A stretch of 64,000 bases of DNA, from NCBI GenBank assembly GCA_963974715.1, contig CAXBDK010000013.1, positions 117,050-181,049 of the forward strand, given 5' to 3'. The translations under genes were made by a program, and so were the position numbers. Shown piece by piece: positions 17,351 to 26,120 of this stretch. Each line of letters begins with the position of its first letter. Positions within the stretch are counted from its first letter, which is position 1. Source of the DNA: Sediminicola sp963974715. Lineage in GTDB: Bacteria; Bacteroidota; Bacteroidia; Flavobacteriales; Flavobacteriaceae. The notes under the pieces were generated by a model that was given only the letters and a program-made list of their open reading frames with translations, made no database searches and had not been told where the DNA came from.

Positions 17351-18694
17351 ATGGCAGATATGGCATTGGTCAAGGGAAGTAAAAAACTATTGAACGCTTG
17401 GGCGTTCTATGATTGGGCAAATTCGGTATATAGCCTCGTGATTTCCTCGGCTATATTCCCAATTTTTTACGGGGCGCTCTTTAGGACGGCAAATATTGAA
17501 AAAGTGGTCATTTTTGGAGGTGAAATTGCACGCGCCCCACTGATCAGTTATGTGACGTCCGCCGCTTTTCTTTTTATCGCGATCATCACGCCCTTATTGT
17601 CGGGCGTGGCCGACTATTTGGGCAACAAACGGATGTTCCTTAAATTTTTCTGTTATCTGGGCGGGGTTTCCTGTATAGGACTGTACTGGTTCTCCCTGGA
17701 CCATATCTATTTTGGACTGCTCTGCTACTTTTTTGGCCTGGTGGGCTTTTGGGTGAGTTTTGCCTTCAACAATTCCTATTTGCCGGACATCGCCTATCCG
17801 GAACAACAAGATGGTATAAGTGCCAAGGGCTTTTCCATGGGATATGTGGGAAGTGTCATTCTATTGTTGTTCAACTTGGCCATGGTAATGAAACCGGAGG
17901 TTTTTGGAATTACGGCCGACGGGGGTGAAGTGGCAGAGATCAAGGCGATGAAGTATTCCTTTTTAACGGTGGGGATCTGGTGGATCATCTTCAGCCAGTA
18001 TACCTTTTACCATCTGCCCAAGGGGAACAAAAGGGAGGGGCCAAAGGAGCATATTTTTTTAAATGGCTTTAGGGAGCTTAGGACCGTGTGGGGACAATTG
18101 GGAAGGGAACTGCGCTTAAAACGGTATTTGGGCGCCTTTTTTATCTATAGCATGGCCGTACAGACCGTTATGCTCATCGCTACCTATTTTGGGGAAGAGG
18201 AAATCGCATGGGGTTCCGACAGCGAACGGACCACTGGGCTCATAACAAGCATCCTGGTCATCCAGATCGTGGCCATTGCAGGGGCAACGTTAACGGCCCG
18301 CGCATCCAATGCCTATGGAAATATCAGGACGCTTATCGTGGTGAACATCCTTTGGGTAGCGATCTGTATCTATGCCTATTTTGTGATAACCCCCATGGAT
18401 TTTTACATTGCCGCGGGCTGTGTTGGGGTGGTAATGGGAGGTATTCAGGCCCTTTCCCGATCTACTTATTCCAAGTTCGTTCCACAGACCAAGGATACTA
18501 CATCCTTTTTCAGTTTTTATGATGTGGCCGAAAAGATAGGTATCGTAATAGGAACCTTTATCTACGGGGCCATTGCCCAGTATACCGGAAGCATGCGCAG
18601 CGCCACTATCTTCTTGGCACTGTTTTTTGTGATCGGTGCCTTACTCTTGCTGAGGGTTCGAAAGGAGGATGACGGCCTTGGAAAAGCAAATTGA
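17351..18694 (+). CDS. MFS transporter, UMF1/Atg22-like family
   Basis: This 447-residue membrane protein has about 12 hydrophobic helices and the UMF1 start signature 'NAWAFYDWANSVYSLVISSAIFPIFYGALF'. The 'LSGVADYLGNKRMF' segment is the MFS A-motif loop between helices 2 and 3. Relatives in eukaryotes (Atg22) export amino acids from the vacuole, and the bacterial substrates are unknown. A second ATG at 17360 is an alternative start. The gene is transcribed alone and shares a bidirectional hairpin with the converging DUF2807 gene. Confidence 0.85.
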   Translation: MADMALVKGSKKLLNAWAFYDWANSVYSLVISSAIFPIFYGALFRTANIEKVVIFGGEIARAPLISYVTSAAFLFIAIITPLLSGVADYLGNKRMFLKFFCYLGGVSCIGLYWFSLDHIYFGLLCYFFGLVGFWVSFAFNNSYLPDIAYPEQQDGISAKGFSMGYVGSVILLLFNLAMVMKPEVFGITADGGEVAEIKAMKYSFLTVGIWWIIFSQYTFYHLPKGNKREGPKEHIFLNGFRELRTVWGQLGRELRLKRYLGAFFIYSMAVQTVMLIATYFGEEEIAWGSDSERTTGLITSILVIQIVAIAGATLTARASNAYGNIRTLIVVNILWVAICIYAYFVITPMDFYIAAGCVGVVMGGIQALSRSTYSKFVPQTKDTTSFFSFYDVAEKIGIVIGTFIYGAIAQYTGSMRSATIFLALFFVIGALLLLRVRKEDDGLGKAN

Positions 18695-18700
18695 TTAAAA

Positions 18701-18728
18701 ATCCCGTTTTCCGAAAGGAAAACGGGAT
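18701..18728 (-). terminator. Terminator between MFS and DUF2807 genes
   Basis: A perfect 12-bp stem ATCCCGTTTTCC / GGAAAACGGGAT with a GAAA/TTTC tetraloop lies between two converging genes. The T-run is on the minus-strand side, so it best serves the DUF2807 gene but may stop both. Confidence 0.85.
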
Positions 18729-18772
18729 CGGCTGTGGTTACATGGCCAATTAGGGATAATAGATCGGATCGA

Positions 18773-19498
18773 TCACCCCTTTGAAACGTCTCCTGAACCG
18801 GAGGATTTGGTATCTATCTTTTTTGGGTTGCCCCTATAGGAAATATCCCCAGATCCGGAAACACGTGCCTTTATCGACTCGGTCGCGGTTACCTGCATAT
18901 CCGCCGAGCCCGAAATATTGGCATTTACGTTTTGCGCCTCCAGGCCATAGGCCTTTACATTGCCGGAACCGGAAACGCTTACTTCCAAATTATTGGCATA
19001 TCCACTTAGTTCCATGTCGCCCGACCCGGAAATATTGGCGGAAATGGTTTCGGCCTTTACCGTCAGGACAATGTTTCCGGAACCACTTATGTCGGTTCTG
19101 AAATCACTGCTCTCCAAGGTTTTTTTGGACACGATGTCTCCCGATCCGGAAAGGGTAAGCCCATCTATGCTTTCCACGGGAATGGTAATTGAAATGCCGT
19201 CTTTCCAAGAAGAAGGGCTGAGGTTGACCCCATTTTCCACTTTTACGACCAAGTTCCCGTTTTTTACTTCCGTGACGATATGTTCCAAAAGGTTTTCCTC
19301 CCCTTTTAGGGTCAATTCGCCCTCCGATCCGTCTATCAGGGTCACGTCAAAGAATCCGGAAATGGAAACGGACCCATAATCTCCGGTGCTCCTTTCTTCG
19401 GTCACCACGTTGCCGTTGCCCTTTATTTTTTTGCCCCATTGTGCATTTAGGGAGGCTGCCATAAGCAGTACTAGACCCCACATAACTGATTTTTTCAT
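18773..19498 (-). CDS. DUF2807 (head GIN domain) secreted protein with SGSG ladder
   Basis: This 241-residue protein has a signal peptide (MKKSVMWGLVLLMAASLNAQ). The body is a right-handed beta-solenoid-like repeat: SGSG(D/N), in one copy SGSAD, recurs at residues 117, 138, 157, 176, 196, 214 and 233, about every 19 residues. DUF2807 proteins are called putative auto-transporter adhesins, but their function is not established. It is the last gene of a minus-strand run that starts with an ECF sigma factor, so expression is probably under that sigma or its signal. Confidence 0.85.
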   Translation of the reverse strand: MKKSVMWGLVLLMAASLNAQWGKKIKGNGNVVTEERSTGDYGSVSISGFFDVTLIDGSEGELTLKGEENLLEHIVTEVKNGNLVVKVENGVNLSPSSWKDGISITIPVESIDGLTLSGSGDIVSKKTLESSDFRTDISGSGNIVLTVKAETISANISGSGDMELSGYANNLEVSVSGSGNVKAYGLEAQNVNANISGSADMQVTATESIKARVSGSGDISYRGNPKKIDTKSSGSGDVSKG

Positions 19499-19526
19499 GA
19501 TTATTGTTTTTAGATATTGGTATTTG

Positions 19527-19674
19527 ACCCACTAAGTGGAATTACTCGATAATCGAGATTTATTTTGCTCCTATGCCTGCCGCCAGAGGCGGGGGCGGAC
19601 CTGCGTGGAAAAGTTATTTTAGTATTTCGCCATATGCCTCGTAAGCTTGCACCACGATTGTTGACGGTTTTTTA
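19527..19674 (-). repeat. Dispersed intergenic repeat, long copy (after DUF4097 gene)
   Basis: It starts at the TAA stop codon of the upstream gene (19674-19672). Read on the minus strand, it contains GTGCAAGCTTACGAGGCATATGG, a GC-rich block (CCGCCCCCGCCTCTGGCGG), CAGGCATAGGAGCAAAATA, TCTCGATTATCGAGTAATT and finally CCACTTAGTGGGT. It aligns with the copy at 10480-10623. Confidence 0.7.
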
Positions 19675-20763
19675 GTTCTTGGTAAATGAGACACTGCCAT
19701 ACTCGCTGCTGATGGATACGTTGTTGCCGCTATTGCTTTTGCCGTGGTATCCCTTATAATATTTTTCACTGGATTTTTCCTTGCTTATATTGATTTCAAA
19801 TTCTTCCTTTCCACTTACACCGGCATATTGGGTAGAGATCTCAAAATCGAAATGATAGCCGGGGTGGTATCCTATCTTTACACCTGTATAGTCCGTATTT
19901 ATCTGCAGGTTTCCGGCATCGGACGCCATTTGGTCGATCCTCAGGGAACCGTAATCGGCCGCAATATCCACATTTCCGTGAAGGGTGCCCAACTTCACAT
20001 TTATATAATCGCCCCTGCCGAGAACATTCTTGGCCTCTCCCACCTCTATGTTGCCGTAATCACTTGCATACTCAAGATTTTCCATCTTCAGCACCGTGGC
20101 GTTGGTATAATCGGCTCTTATCTGTAGATCTCCGGCCTTGTCTATGGTAAATCCTGAATAGTCGGCGGTGATCCGGCCGCTGTTCATATAGCCGATACGG
20201 GATTTGGAGGTATAGTCAAAACTGAGCTCGTTGTTTCTGCCCATGAGCTCCCCAATGTCCAATCGTCCATAGTCACAACTGATCTTGGCAAAGCCGTCTA
20301 TCCGGTCCAAAATGATGCTTCCATAGTCATTGCTGAGGTGTACGCTGTTTTTTACGGGGACCTTTATGATGTAATCTATCTGCATATTCACATTGGAATT
20401 GTTGCCCCAGTTCCAGCCCCAATTGCTTTTGCTGCTGTTAAAGACCGTGCGAGCGGAGACCATACTGCTGCCGGCCTCGAATTCCACGGTTATCTCGTCC
20501 AATTTTTTCTGCACCCGTTCCTCGTTGTTGCCATTGGTCTTGATGCGCACCTCTATGACCACCCTATTTTCGTTCCAGGAGGTAATGTTTAGGTTGCCAT
20601 AGCTATTATCTATTTTCATCAGGGCATCGGAGTTTACCGTATACTCTTTTTTAATGGTCTTTTCCTTGGTGTACTTGCCCTTGGGCGATCCATCATTGGG
20701 GAACAGCGACAGGGGAGTTAAAAAAAGAAGGAATAAAAAGCTGTTGTATAATAGTTTTTTCAT
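19672..20763 (-). CDS. Secreted DUF4097-type protein with Asp-Tyr beta-solenoid ladder
   Basis: This 363-residue protein has an N-terminal signal sequence (about residues 1-22). From residue 146 an Asp-Tyr pair recurs at Tyr147, 165, 184, 202, 219, 236, 253, 271 and 292, with related Gln-Tyr313 and Glu-Tyr355. The spacing is 17-21 residues, as expected for stacked rungs of a beta-solenoid with a tyrosine ladder. The family (DUF4097) is of unknown function and is probably surface or periplasmic. The gene follows the anti-sigma-like gene by 35 bp and belongs to the same sigma-led operon. Confidence 0.85.
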   Translation of the reverse strand: MKKLLYNSFLFLLFLTPLSLFPNDGSPKGKYTKEKTIKKEYTVNSDALMKIDNSYGNLNITSWNENRVVIEVRIKTNGNNEERVQKKLDEITVEFEAGSSMVSARTVFNSSKSNWGWNWGNNSNVNMQIDYIIKVPVKNSVHLSNDYGSIILDRIDGFAKISCDYGRLDIGELMGRNNELSFDYTSKSRIGYMNSGRITADYSGFTIDKAGDLQIRADYTNATVLKMENLEYASDYGNIEVGEAKNVLGRGDYINVKLGTLHGNVDIAADYGSLRIDQMASDAGNLQINTDYTGVKIGYHPGYHFDFEISTQYAGVSGKEEFEINISKEKSSEKYYKGYHGKSNSGNNVSISSEYGSVSFTKN

Positions 20764-20798
20764 GGTTCCTGTTTTAATTGTGGACGTTCAAAGGTTTT

Positions 20799-21359
20799 CT
20801 AGAGAATACCTATGTCCTTGTTATTATTATTGTAATCCTTTATGGTCTCTATCTGTTCCAGGACGTCCTGAAGAAGGTCTATCCTGGTCTGGAAATTATG
20901 GATCATGGCACTTAGGATGAACTTGGTGTTGCCCCCGTTCAAAAGGTCCTGCTCCATTTTTTTATAGTCCCGCTCCAGCATTTTTAACTGTGCCATGGTA
21001 TCATCTACGATCTTTTTGGTCTCCGGTGTACTCTCCTTTTCCATTTTTTTGACCTGTTCATTGATCAGGTTCGCAAAATAGAACTCCGTATTGGAGATTT
21101 CGGGGGAGATGTTGGCCACCTTTTCATCCATGGTGGGCCTGCTGTTGTACAATGTGCCCCCAAGCGCGAAGACAAGCGCCACCGAAGCGGCCACCAGATA
21201 CGGTTTCCACCAGGCCCTACCATTTTTGGCAGTGCCGATTTTACCGCCTGGGGAATTTAATTTCTCCAAGAAACGTTTGCGGTGCCCTATTTCCGGTTCG
21301 TCCGTGTCAAAAGAGTCTCGTAGGTTCACAAAGAGCTCGTCCAAATTGTCCTTTTTCAT
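20799..21359 (-). CDS. Anti-sigma-factor-like transmembrane protein
   Basis: This 186-residue protein has one predicted transmembrane helix (about residues 53-70), with a cytosolic N-terminus ('DELFVNLRDSFDTDEPEIGHRKRFLEKL') and a helical, lysine-rich C-terminal half. The ATG at 21359 overlaps the sigma factor stop codon (ATGA), which indicates translational coupling. I therefore prefer it to an ATG 63 bases upstream. Topology and linkage suggest control of the sigma factor, but no known anti-sigma domain (ASD/zinc) is evident. Confidence 0.75.
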   Translation of the reverse strand: MKKDNLDELFVNLRDSFDTDEPEIGHRKRFLEKLNSPGGKIGTAKNGRAWWKPYLVAASVALVFALGGTLYNSRPTMDEKVANISPEISNTEFYFANLINEQVKKMEKESTPETKKIVDDTMAQLKMLERDYKKMEQDLLNGGNTKFILSAMIHNFQTRIDLLQDVLEQIETIKDYNNNNKDIGIL

Positions 21360-21913
21360 GATTCCGCTGTTGTTAATTTTTTTCGTAAGCTTTCCTTTGC
21401 CCTGGATATCGTTGTCCGGCAACTGGCATAACTAATGTTCATTATGGTACTGATTTCTTCATAATCATATCCCTCGATTAAATGTAAGGTCAAAGAAATT
21501 CTGTAGCTGTCCTTTAAACGACTCATGGTTTCCATCACTTTTTGAGCCTTCAATTCGGTGATTCCATGATCTGGGGCAGCCCCATCATTATCTTCGACCT
21601 TGTACAGTACATCATCCAGATCAACCTCGTTCTTTTTTAGTTGTTTCCGGTAATGATGGATGCTTTTGTTGATGACGATCCGTTTCAGCCAGGCCCCGAA
21701 AGTGACCTCCCCTTTAAAGGTATGCAGTTTCGTAAACGCGTTCAAGAACGATTCCTGCATGACATCCTCCGCTTCGGCGCTGTCCTTTACAATGCGCAGG
21801 GCAGTATTGTACATCCCTTTGTAATAGCGGTCGTAGACTTCCAATTGGGCACCCTGCTTTCCTTGCAGGCACAATTGCAGCAAATCATCAATATGGTCTT
21901 TTTTGTGGCTCAA
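21356..21913 (-). CDS. ECF-type RNA polymerase sigma factor
   Basis: This 185-residue RpoE-like sigma factor has region 2 in 'EAEDVMQESFLNAFTKLHTFKGEVTFGAWLKRIVINKSI' and region 4 in 'YDYEEISTIMNISYASCRTTISRAKESLRKKL'. The only sensible start is TTG at 21913 (TTG AGC CAC AAA). No ATG lies in frame before the conserved part. It heads a four-gene operon with an anti-sigma-like protein and two secreted ladder-repeat proteins, so an envelope stress or surface-sensing role is likely. Confidence 0.88.
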   Translation of the reverse strand: MSHKKDHIDDLLQLCLQGKQGAQLEVYDRYYKGMYNTALRIVKDSAEAEDVMQESFLNAFTKLHTFKGEVTFGAWLKRIVINKSIHHYRKQLKKNEVDLDDVLYKVEDNDGAAPDHGITELKAQKVMETMSRLKDSYRISLTLHLIEGYDYEEISTIMNISYASCRTTISRAKESLRKKLTTAES

Positions 21914-22129
21914 AAAGTATATGGTTTGTCTTAGAGATGAATCAATTTAAGGATTGTTACAGTTTTTCTGAAAATAAATTTTGTATTGGCACAACAATTG
22001 TTTTGTGATAGGTCAACTATGGTATCTTTTACGGGCGGAATGCCAATTGTTAAGGTTTTGCCCAAGATTCCGAACTAACATAAAAACTGGATTTCTGTCC
22101 ATGGATGACAGAATGACCGAAATAAAAAT

Positions 22130-24580
22130 ATGGGGAAAGCTAATTTTTTGAATATTGACAGTATGTCATTGCACGGAATTGATGAGGAAGCGGAATTGAT
22201 CCCGTTGATGACACCAGAGGATGAAGAAGAGATAAACAATGAGCTATTGCCGGAAACCCTGCCCATTTTGCCATTGCGCAACACGGTGCTGTTTCCCGGG
22301 GTGGTGATTCCGATTACAGCGGGGAGGGACAAATCCATAAACCTTATCAAGGATGCCAATAACGGTTCCAAGGTCATTGGGGTGGTTTCCCAAAAAGACG
22401 AGGAGACCGAGAACCCAGGGGTGAACGATATCAATACGTTGGGAACCGTGGCAAGGATACTACGGGTCTTGCAGATGCCGGATGGCAACACTACGGTGAT
22501 CATTCAGGGAAAGAAACGTTTTGAGATCGCCGAAGTCCTAACCGAGAAACCTTATATGACCGCCACGGTACGGGAGACCAAGGAAGAACGGCCAAAGGTG
22601 GACGGGGAGGAATTTTTGGCCATCATAGAGTCCATCAAAGAATTGGCCCTAAAGATCATTAAGGACAATCCCAACATTCCGAGCGAGGCTTCTTTTGCCA
22701 TTAAGAACATACAGAGCAATTCCTTTTTGATCAATTTTGTTTCCTCCAACCTTAATATCGGGGTAAAGGAAAAGCAAGATCTGTTGGAAATGCCGAACCT
22801 TCAGGACAGGGCCTTGGCCACCTTGAAATACATGAACGTGGAGCTACAAAAATTGGCCCTAAAGAACGATATACAGTCCAAGGTACGGACGGATCTGGAC
22901 CAACAGCAGCGCGAGTATTTCCTGCACCAGCAGATGAAGACCATTCAAGAGGAACTTGGGGGGATATCCTATGAGGAGGAACTGGACGATATGGCCCAAC
23001 AGGCCAAACAAAAGAAATGGAGCAAAAAGGTAGGGGAGCACTTCCACAAGGAACTGGCCAAGATGCAGCGCATGAACCCGCAAGTTGCCGAGTATTCCAT
23101 ACAGCGGAACTATCTGGAGCTTTTTCTGGAACTGCCATGGAATGAATTTTCCAAGGATAAGTTCGATCTTAAGCGCGCCCAGAAAATATTGGACCGTGAC
23201 CATTATGGGCTGGAAGATGTGAAAAGAAGGGTACTGGAATATTTGGCGGTGCTAAAACTGCGGAACGATATGAAGTCGCCCATTCTTTGCCTCTACGGTC
23301 CCCCAGGTGTCGGAAAGACCTCGCTTGGCAAGTCCATAGCAAAGGCCATTGGTCGGGAGTATGTACGGATGTCCCTTGGAGGGCTCCGTGACGAGGCGGA
23401 GATCAGGGGGCATAGGAAGACCTATATTGGGGCAATGCCCGGAAGGATCGTACAGAGCCTTAAAAAGGCAGGGAAGTCGAACCCTGTCTTTATCCTGGAT
23501 GAGATCGATAAACTTTCCAACAGCCACCAAGGGGATCCCTCTTCGGCCATGTTGGAGGTGTTGGACCCCGAACAGAACAACGATTTTCACGATAACTTTC
23601 TGGAAATGGGCTATGATCTTTCCAAGGTCATGTTCATTGCCACCGCCAATAACCTGTCAACCATACAGCCGGCCCTATTGGACCGGATGGAGATCATCAA
23701 TGTTTCTGGCTATACCATAGAAGAAAAGGTGGAGATCGCCAAAAGGCACCTGTTGCCAAAGCAGTTAAAGGAGCACGGCATGGCCGAAACGGACCTGAAG
23801 ATCGGAAAGCCCCAGTTGGAAAAGATCGTGGAAGGGTATACACGGGAGTCCGGGGTACGTACCTTGGAAAAGCAGGTTGCCAAGATGGTCCGCCACGCAG
23901 CAAAATCCATCGCCATGGAGGAGGAGTACAATGTAAAGGTTACCAATGAAGATATTGAAACGGTACTTGGCCCCCCAAGGTTGGAGCGCGATAAATACGA
24001 GAGCAACGAGGTAGCTGGGGTGGTCACTGGCCTTGCATGGACCAGTGTAGGGGGCGATATATTGTTTATAGAGTCTATTCTGTCCAAGGGAAAGGGGACC
24101 CTGAACATCACCGGAAACCTTGGAAAGGTGATGAAGGAATCGGCAACCATCGCCATGGAATACATCAAGTCCAATGCGGAGAGCTTTGGACTGGATGCCA
24201 CCAAAATGGAAAACTACAATGTTCACATCCACGTACCGGAAGGGGCCACCCCAAAAGATGGTCCCAGCGCCGGGATAACCATGCTCACTTCCCTTGTCTC
24301 GCTCTTTACCCAGCGAAAAGTGAAGAAAAGCCTGGCCATGACGGGAGAGATTACCTTACGGGGCAAAGTATTGCCGGTAGGGGGCATCAAGGAAAAGATA
24401 TTGGCCGCCAAAAGGGCCCGTATAAAGGAAGTTATCCTATGTGCGGACAACAAAAAGGATATTCTGGAAATCAAGGCCGATTACCTTAAAGGGCTAACCT
24501 TCCATTATGTTACCGATATGAGCGAGGTGGTGGCCTTGGCACTTACCGACGAAAGGGTGAAAAATGCCAAGACCCTCTAA
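22130..24580 (+). CDS. lon: ATP-dependent protease Lon
   Basis: This is an 816-residue AAA+ serine protease that degrades misfolded and regulatory proteins. The N-terminal substrate-binding domain begins near residue 45 (LPILPLRNTVLFPGVVIPI). Walker A GPPGVGKTS is near residue 390 and Walker B FILDEIDKL follows. The catalytic Ser is in DGPSAGI near residue 711 and Lys is near 754 (GGIKEKILAAKRA). A second ATG 12 codons downstream is possible. A perfect terminator follows. Confidence 0.96.
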   Translation: MGKANFLNIDSMSLHGIDEEAELIPLMTPEDEEEINNELLPETLPILPLRNTVLFPGVVIPITAGRDKSINLIKDANNGSKVIGVVSQKDEETENPGVNDINTLGTVARILRVLQMPDGNTTVIIQGKKRFEIAEVLTEKPYMTATVRETKEERPKVDGEEFLAIIESIKELALKIIKDNPNIPSEASFAIKNIQSNSFLINFVSSNLNIGVKEKQDLLEMPNLQDRALATLKYMNVELQKLALKNDIQSKVRTDLDQQQREYFLHQQMKTIQEELGGISYEEELDDMAQQAKQKKWSKKVGEHFHKELAKMQRMNPQVAEYSIQRNYLELFLELPWNEFSKDKFDLKRAQKILDRDHYGLEDVKRRVLEYLAVLKLRNDMKSPILCLYGPPGVGKTSLGKSIAKAIGREYVRMSLGGLRDEAEIRGHRKTYIGAMPGRIVQSLKKAGKSNPVFILDEIDKLSNSHQGDPSSAMLEVLDPEQNNDFHDNFLEMGYDLSKVMFIATANNLSTIQPALLDRMEIINVSGYTIEEKVEIAKRHLLPKQLKEHGMAETDLKIGKPQLEKIVEGYTRESGVRTLEKQVAKMVRHAAKSIAMEEEYNVKVTNEDIETVLGPPRLERDKYESNEVAGVVTGLAWTSVGGDILFIESILSKGKGTLNITGNLGKVMKESATIAMEYIKSNAESFGLDATKMENYNVHIHVPEGATPKDGPSAGITMLTSLVSLFTQRKVKKSLAMTGEITLRGKVLPVGGIKEKILAAKRARIKEVILCADNKKDILEIKADYLKGLTFHYVTDMSEVVALALTDERVKNAKTL

Positions 24581-24611
24581 GTGCCGATATATTTTTTCCA
24601 ATAAACGTAAG

Positions 24612-24651
24612 AAAGGACAAGGGTAGGCATCGTTCCGCGCCCTTGTCCTTT
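24612..24651 (+). terminator. Terminator after lon
   Basis: A perfect 12-bp stem AAAGGACAAGGG / CCCTTGTCCTTT with a 16-nt loop is followed by ATTTTT, about 30 bp after the lon stop. Confidence 0.88.
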
Positions 24652-24705
24652 ATTTTTCACACCAGAAATATTCCCTAATAGGGGATTTCTGTTTATTTTT
24701 AGCAC

Positions 24706-25398
24706 ATGCAGAAAATTACGATTGCAATCGACGGATTTTCCTCTACGGGAAAAAGTACCCTTGCCAAACAACTGGCAAAGGCTTTGGGATATGTTTATGT
24801 GGATACCGGGGCCATGTACAGGGCGGTAACGCTATTTGCGCTGAGGAACGGTTTTGTGGGCGGGCCACAGGAGAACATAGCGGCCTTGATAAAATTGCTG
24901 CCCAAAGTAAATCTGAAATTTATCTTTAACGACGCACTGGGCTTTGCCGAAATGTACCTCAATGGCGAAAACGTGGAGAAGGAAATACGGACCATTGCGG
25001 TTTCCAATCATGTTAGTAGGGTGGCCACCATAGAGGAGGTGCGCTACAAATTGGTCCAGATGCAGAAGGAAATGGGTCGGGAAAAAGGGGTCGTCATGGA
25101 TGGACGTGACATAGGTACCGTTGTTTTCCCCGATGCCGAACTAAAGATCTACATGACGGCTTCCCCTGAGACACGGGCCTATAGAAGGTATAAGGAGCTG
25201 TTGGACAGGGATGAGGCGATCACCTACGAGGAAGTCCTTGAAAATGTACAGAACCGTGATTATATCGATTCCCATAGAGCCTATTCCCCGCTGCGAAAGG
25301 CGGATGGGGCCATAGAGTTCGATAATAGCGATATGGGCGTGGAGGAACAGTTCGATAGGATCTACCACCATGCGCTAAGGGTCATTGGGCAGGAATAA
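24706..25398 (+). CDS. cmk: Cytidylate kinase
   Basis: This 230-residue enzyme phosphorylates CMP and dCMP. The P-loop is IDGFSSTGKSTLAK (residues 6-19). 'YVDTGAMYRAVTLFALRNG' binds the nucleotide, and 'VMDGRDIGTVVFPDAELKIYMTASPETRAYRRYKE' is the family signature with the lid region. The length is typical of bacterial Cmk. The start is the only in-frame ATG before the P-loop. A TATTTTTA stretch just upstream may be a weak -7 element. Confidence 0.95.
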   Translation: MQKITIAIDGFSSTGKSTLAKQLAKALGYVYVDTGAMYRAVTLFALRNGFVGGPQENIAALIKLLPKVNLKFIFNDALGFAEMYLNGENVEKEIRTIAVSNHVSRVATIEEVRYKLVQMQKEMGREKGVVMDGRDIGTVVFPDAELKIYMTASPETRAYRRYKELLDRDEAITYEEVLENVQNRDYIDSHRAYSPLRKADGAIEFDNSDMGVEEQFDRIYHHALRVIGQE

Positions 25399-25403
25399 AG
25401 AAA

Positions 25404-25422
25404 GGCGCCCTTTTGGGGCGCC
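25404..25422 (+). terminator. Possible terminator after cmk
   Basis: The GC-rich hairpin GGCGCC-ctttt... / GGGGCGCC begins five bases after the cmk stop. The T-run is poor, so termination is not certain. Confidence 0.45.
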
Positions 25423-25466
25423 CTAATCATTTGACGGGTGCGTTTTAGGGTACCCGCGGGCCCCAA

Positions 25467-25847
25467 TTATGGATTTGGGATGATCAGCACCTGATTTGGT
25501 TTGATAAGGTCGGGATTGCTCAGCTGATCGGTATTTGCCTCGAATATCTTCTTGTACTTCATGGCATCATCATAATAGTGTTTTGCTATTTTGCTCAGCG
25601 ATTCGCCGCTCTTTACCGTGTGGCGATGGTAGACGGAGCTATCGGCGACCGTAATGTCCGCTTTGATATCGGTAGGTTTTTCCCCTCCTATTTCCTTGAT
25701 CCGATCCCATAAAAGATCTTTTTCATAGGGCGTTGCGGCCTGCCCCTTTATCTTCAGGGTGCCGCCTTCCTCACTAACGTCCCCATTTTTGATGCCCAGT
25801 TGTTCGCCAAGGGTAAGAACCCCTTGATATTTAGCCTTTACACTCAT
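25467..25847 (-). CDS. BON-LysM domain protein (Kbp/YgaU-like)
   Basis: This 126-residue protein has an N-terminal BON-type domain (residues 1-70, with 'GDVSEEGGTLKIKGQAATPYEKDLLWDRIKEI') and a C-terminal LysM domain (about 75-125, 'HRHTVKSGESLSKIAKHYYDD'). E. coli Kbp (YgaU) has the same order and size and binds potassium. Here the role is inferred from domain order only. I chose the ATG at 25847 (MSVKAKYQG) over one 33 bases upstream because the family begins there. There is no signal peptide, so the protein is probably cytosolic. Confidence 0.85.
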   Translation of the reverse strand: MSVKAKYQGVLTLGEQLGIKNGDVSEEGGTLKIKGQAATPYEKDLLWDRIKEIGGEKPTDIKADITVADSSVYHRHTVKSGESLSKIAKHYYDDAMKYKKIFEANTDQLSNPDLIKPNQVLIIPNP

Positions 25848-25972
25848 ATTTTTCTCTTTTAAATGGTTATTGTTAACCAATTCAAGATACCACTATTTGA
25901 CCTAATTTCCACCAAAAAAGGGCGAAAATAAATGGTGCATGGCCCCACTTGGGATCCTTAGGGTTTTAAAAC

Positions 25973-26003
25973 TTTGTAAAACCGTTTTTTAGTTGTATTT
26001 TTG
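25973..26003 (+). promoter_or_regulatory. Promoter of rpsA
   Basis: TTTG (25973-25976), 19 bp of spacer and TATTTTTG (25996-26003) are a full match to the Bacteroidota promoter. Transcription should begin near 26009, leaving a 5' leader of about 110 bases before the ATG at 26121. That is long enough for autoregulation by S1. Confidence 0.7.
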
Positions 26004-26120
26004 CACACCTTTTTACAAAGAGTCAAGAGGAAAAGGGAACGGAAAAAAGAATAAATAACAACTTCTGTAGTAATTGTTTAACTCTTGGATGGCTGCGGAA
26101 TACAAATAATTGATCAGCAA

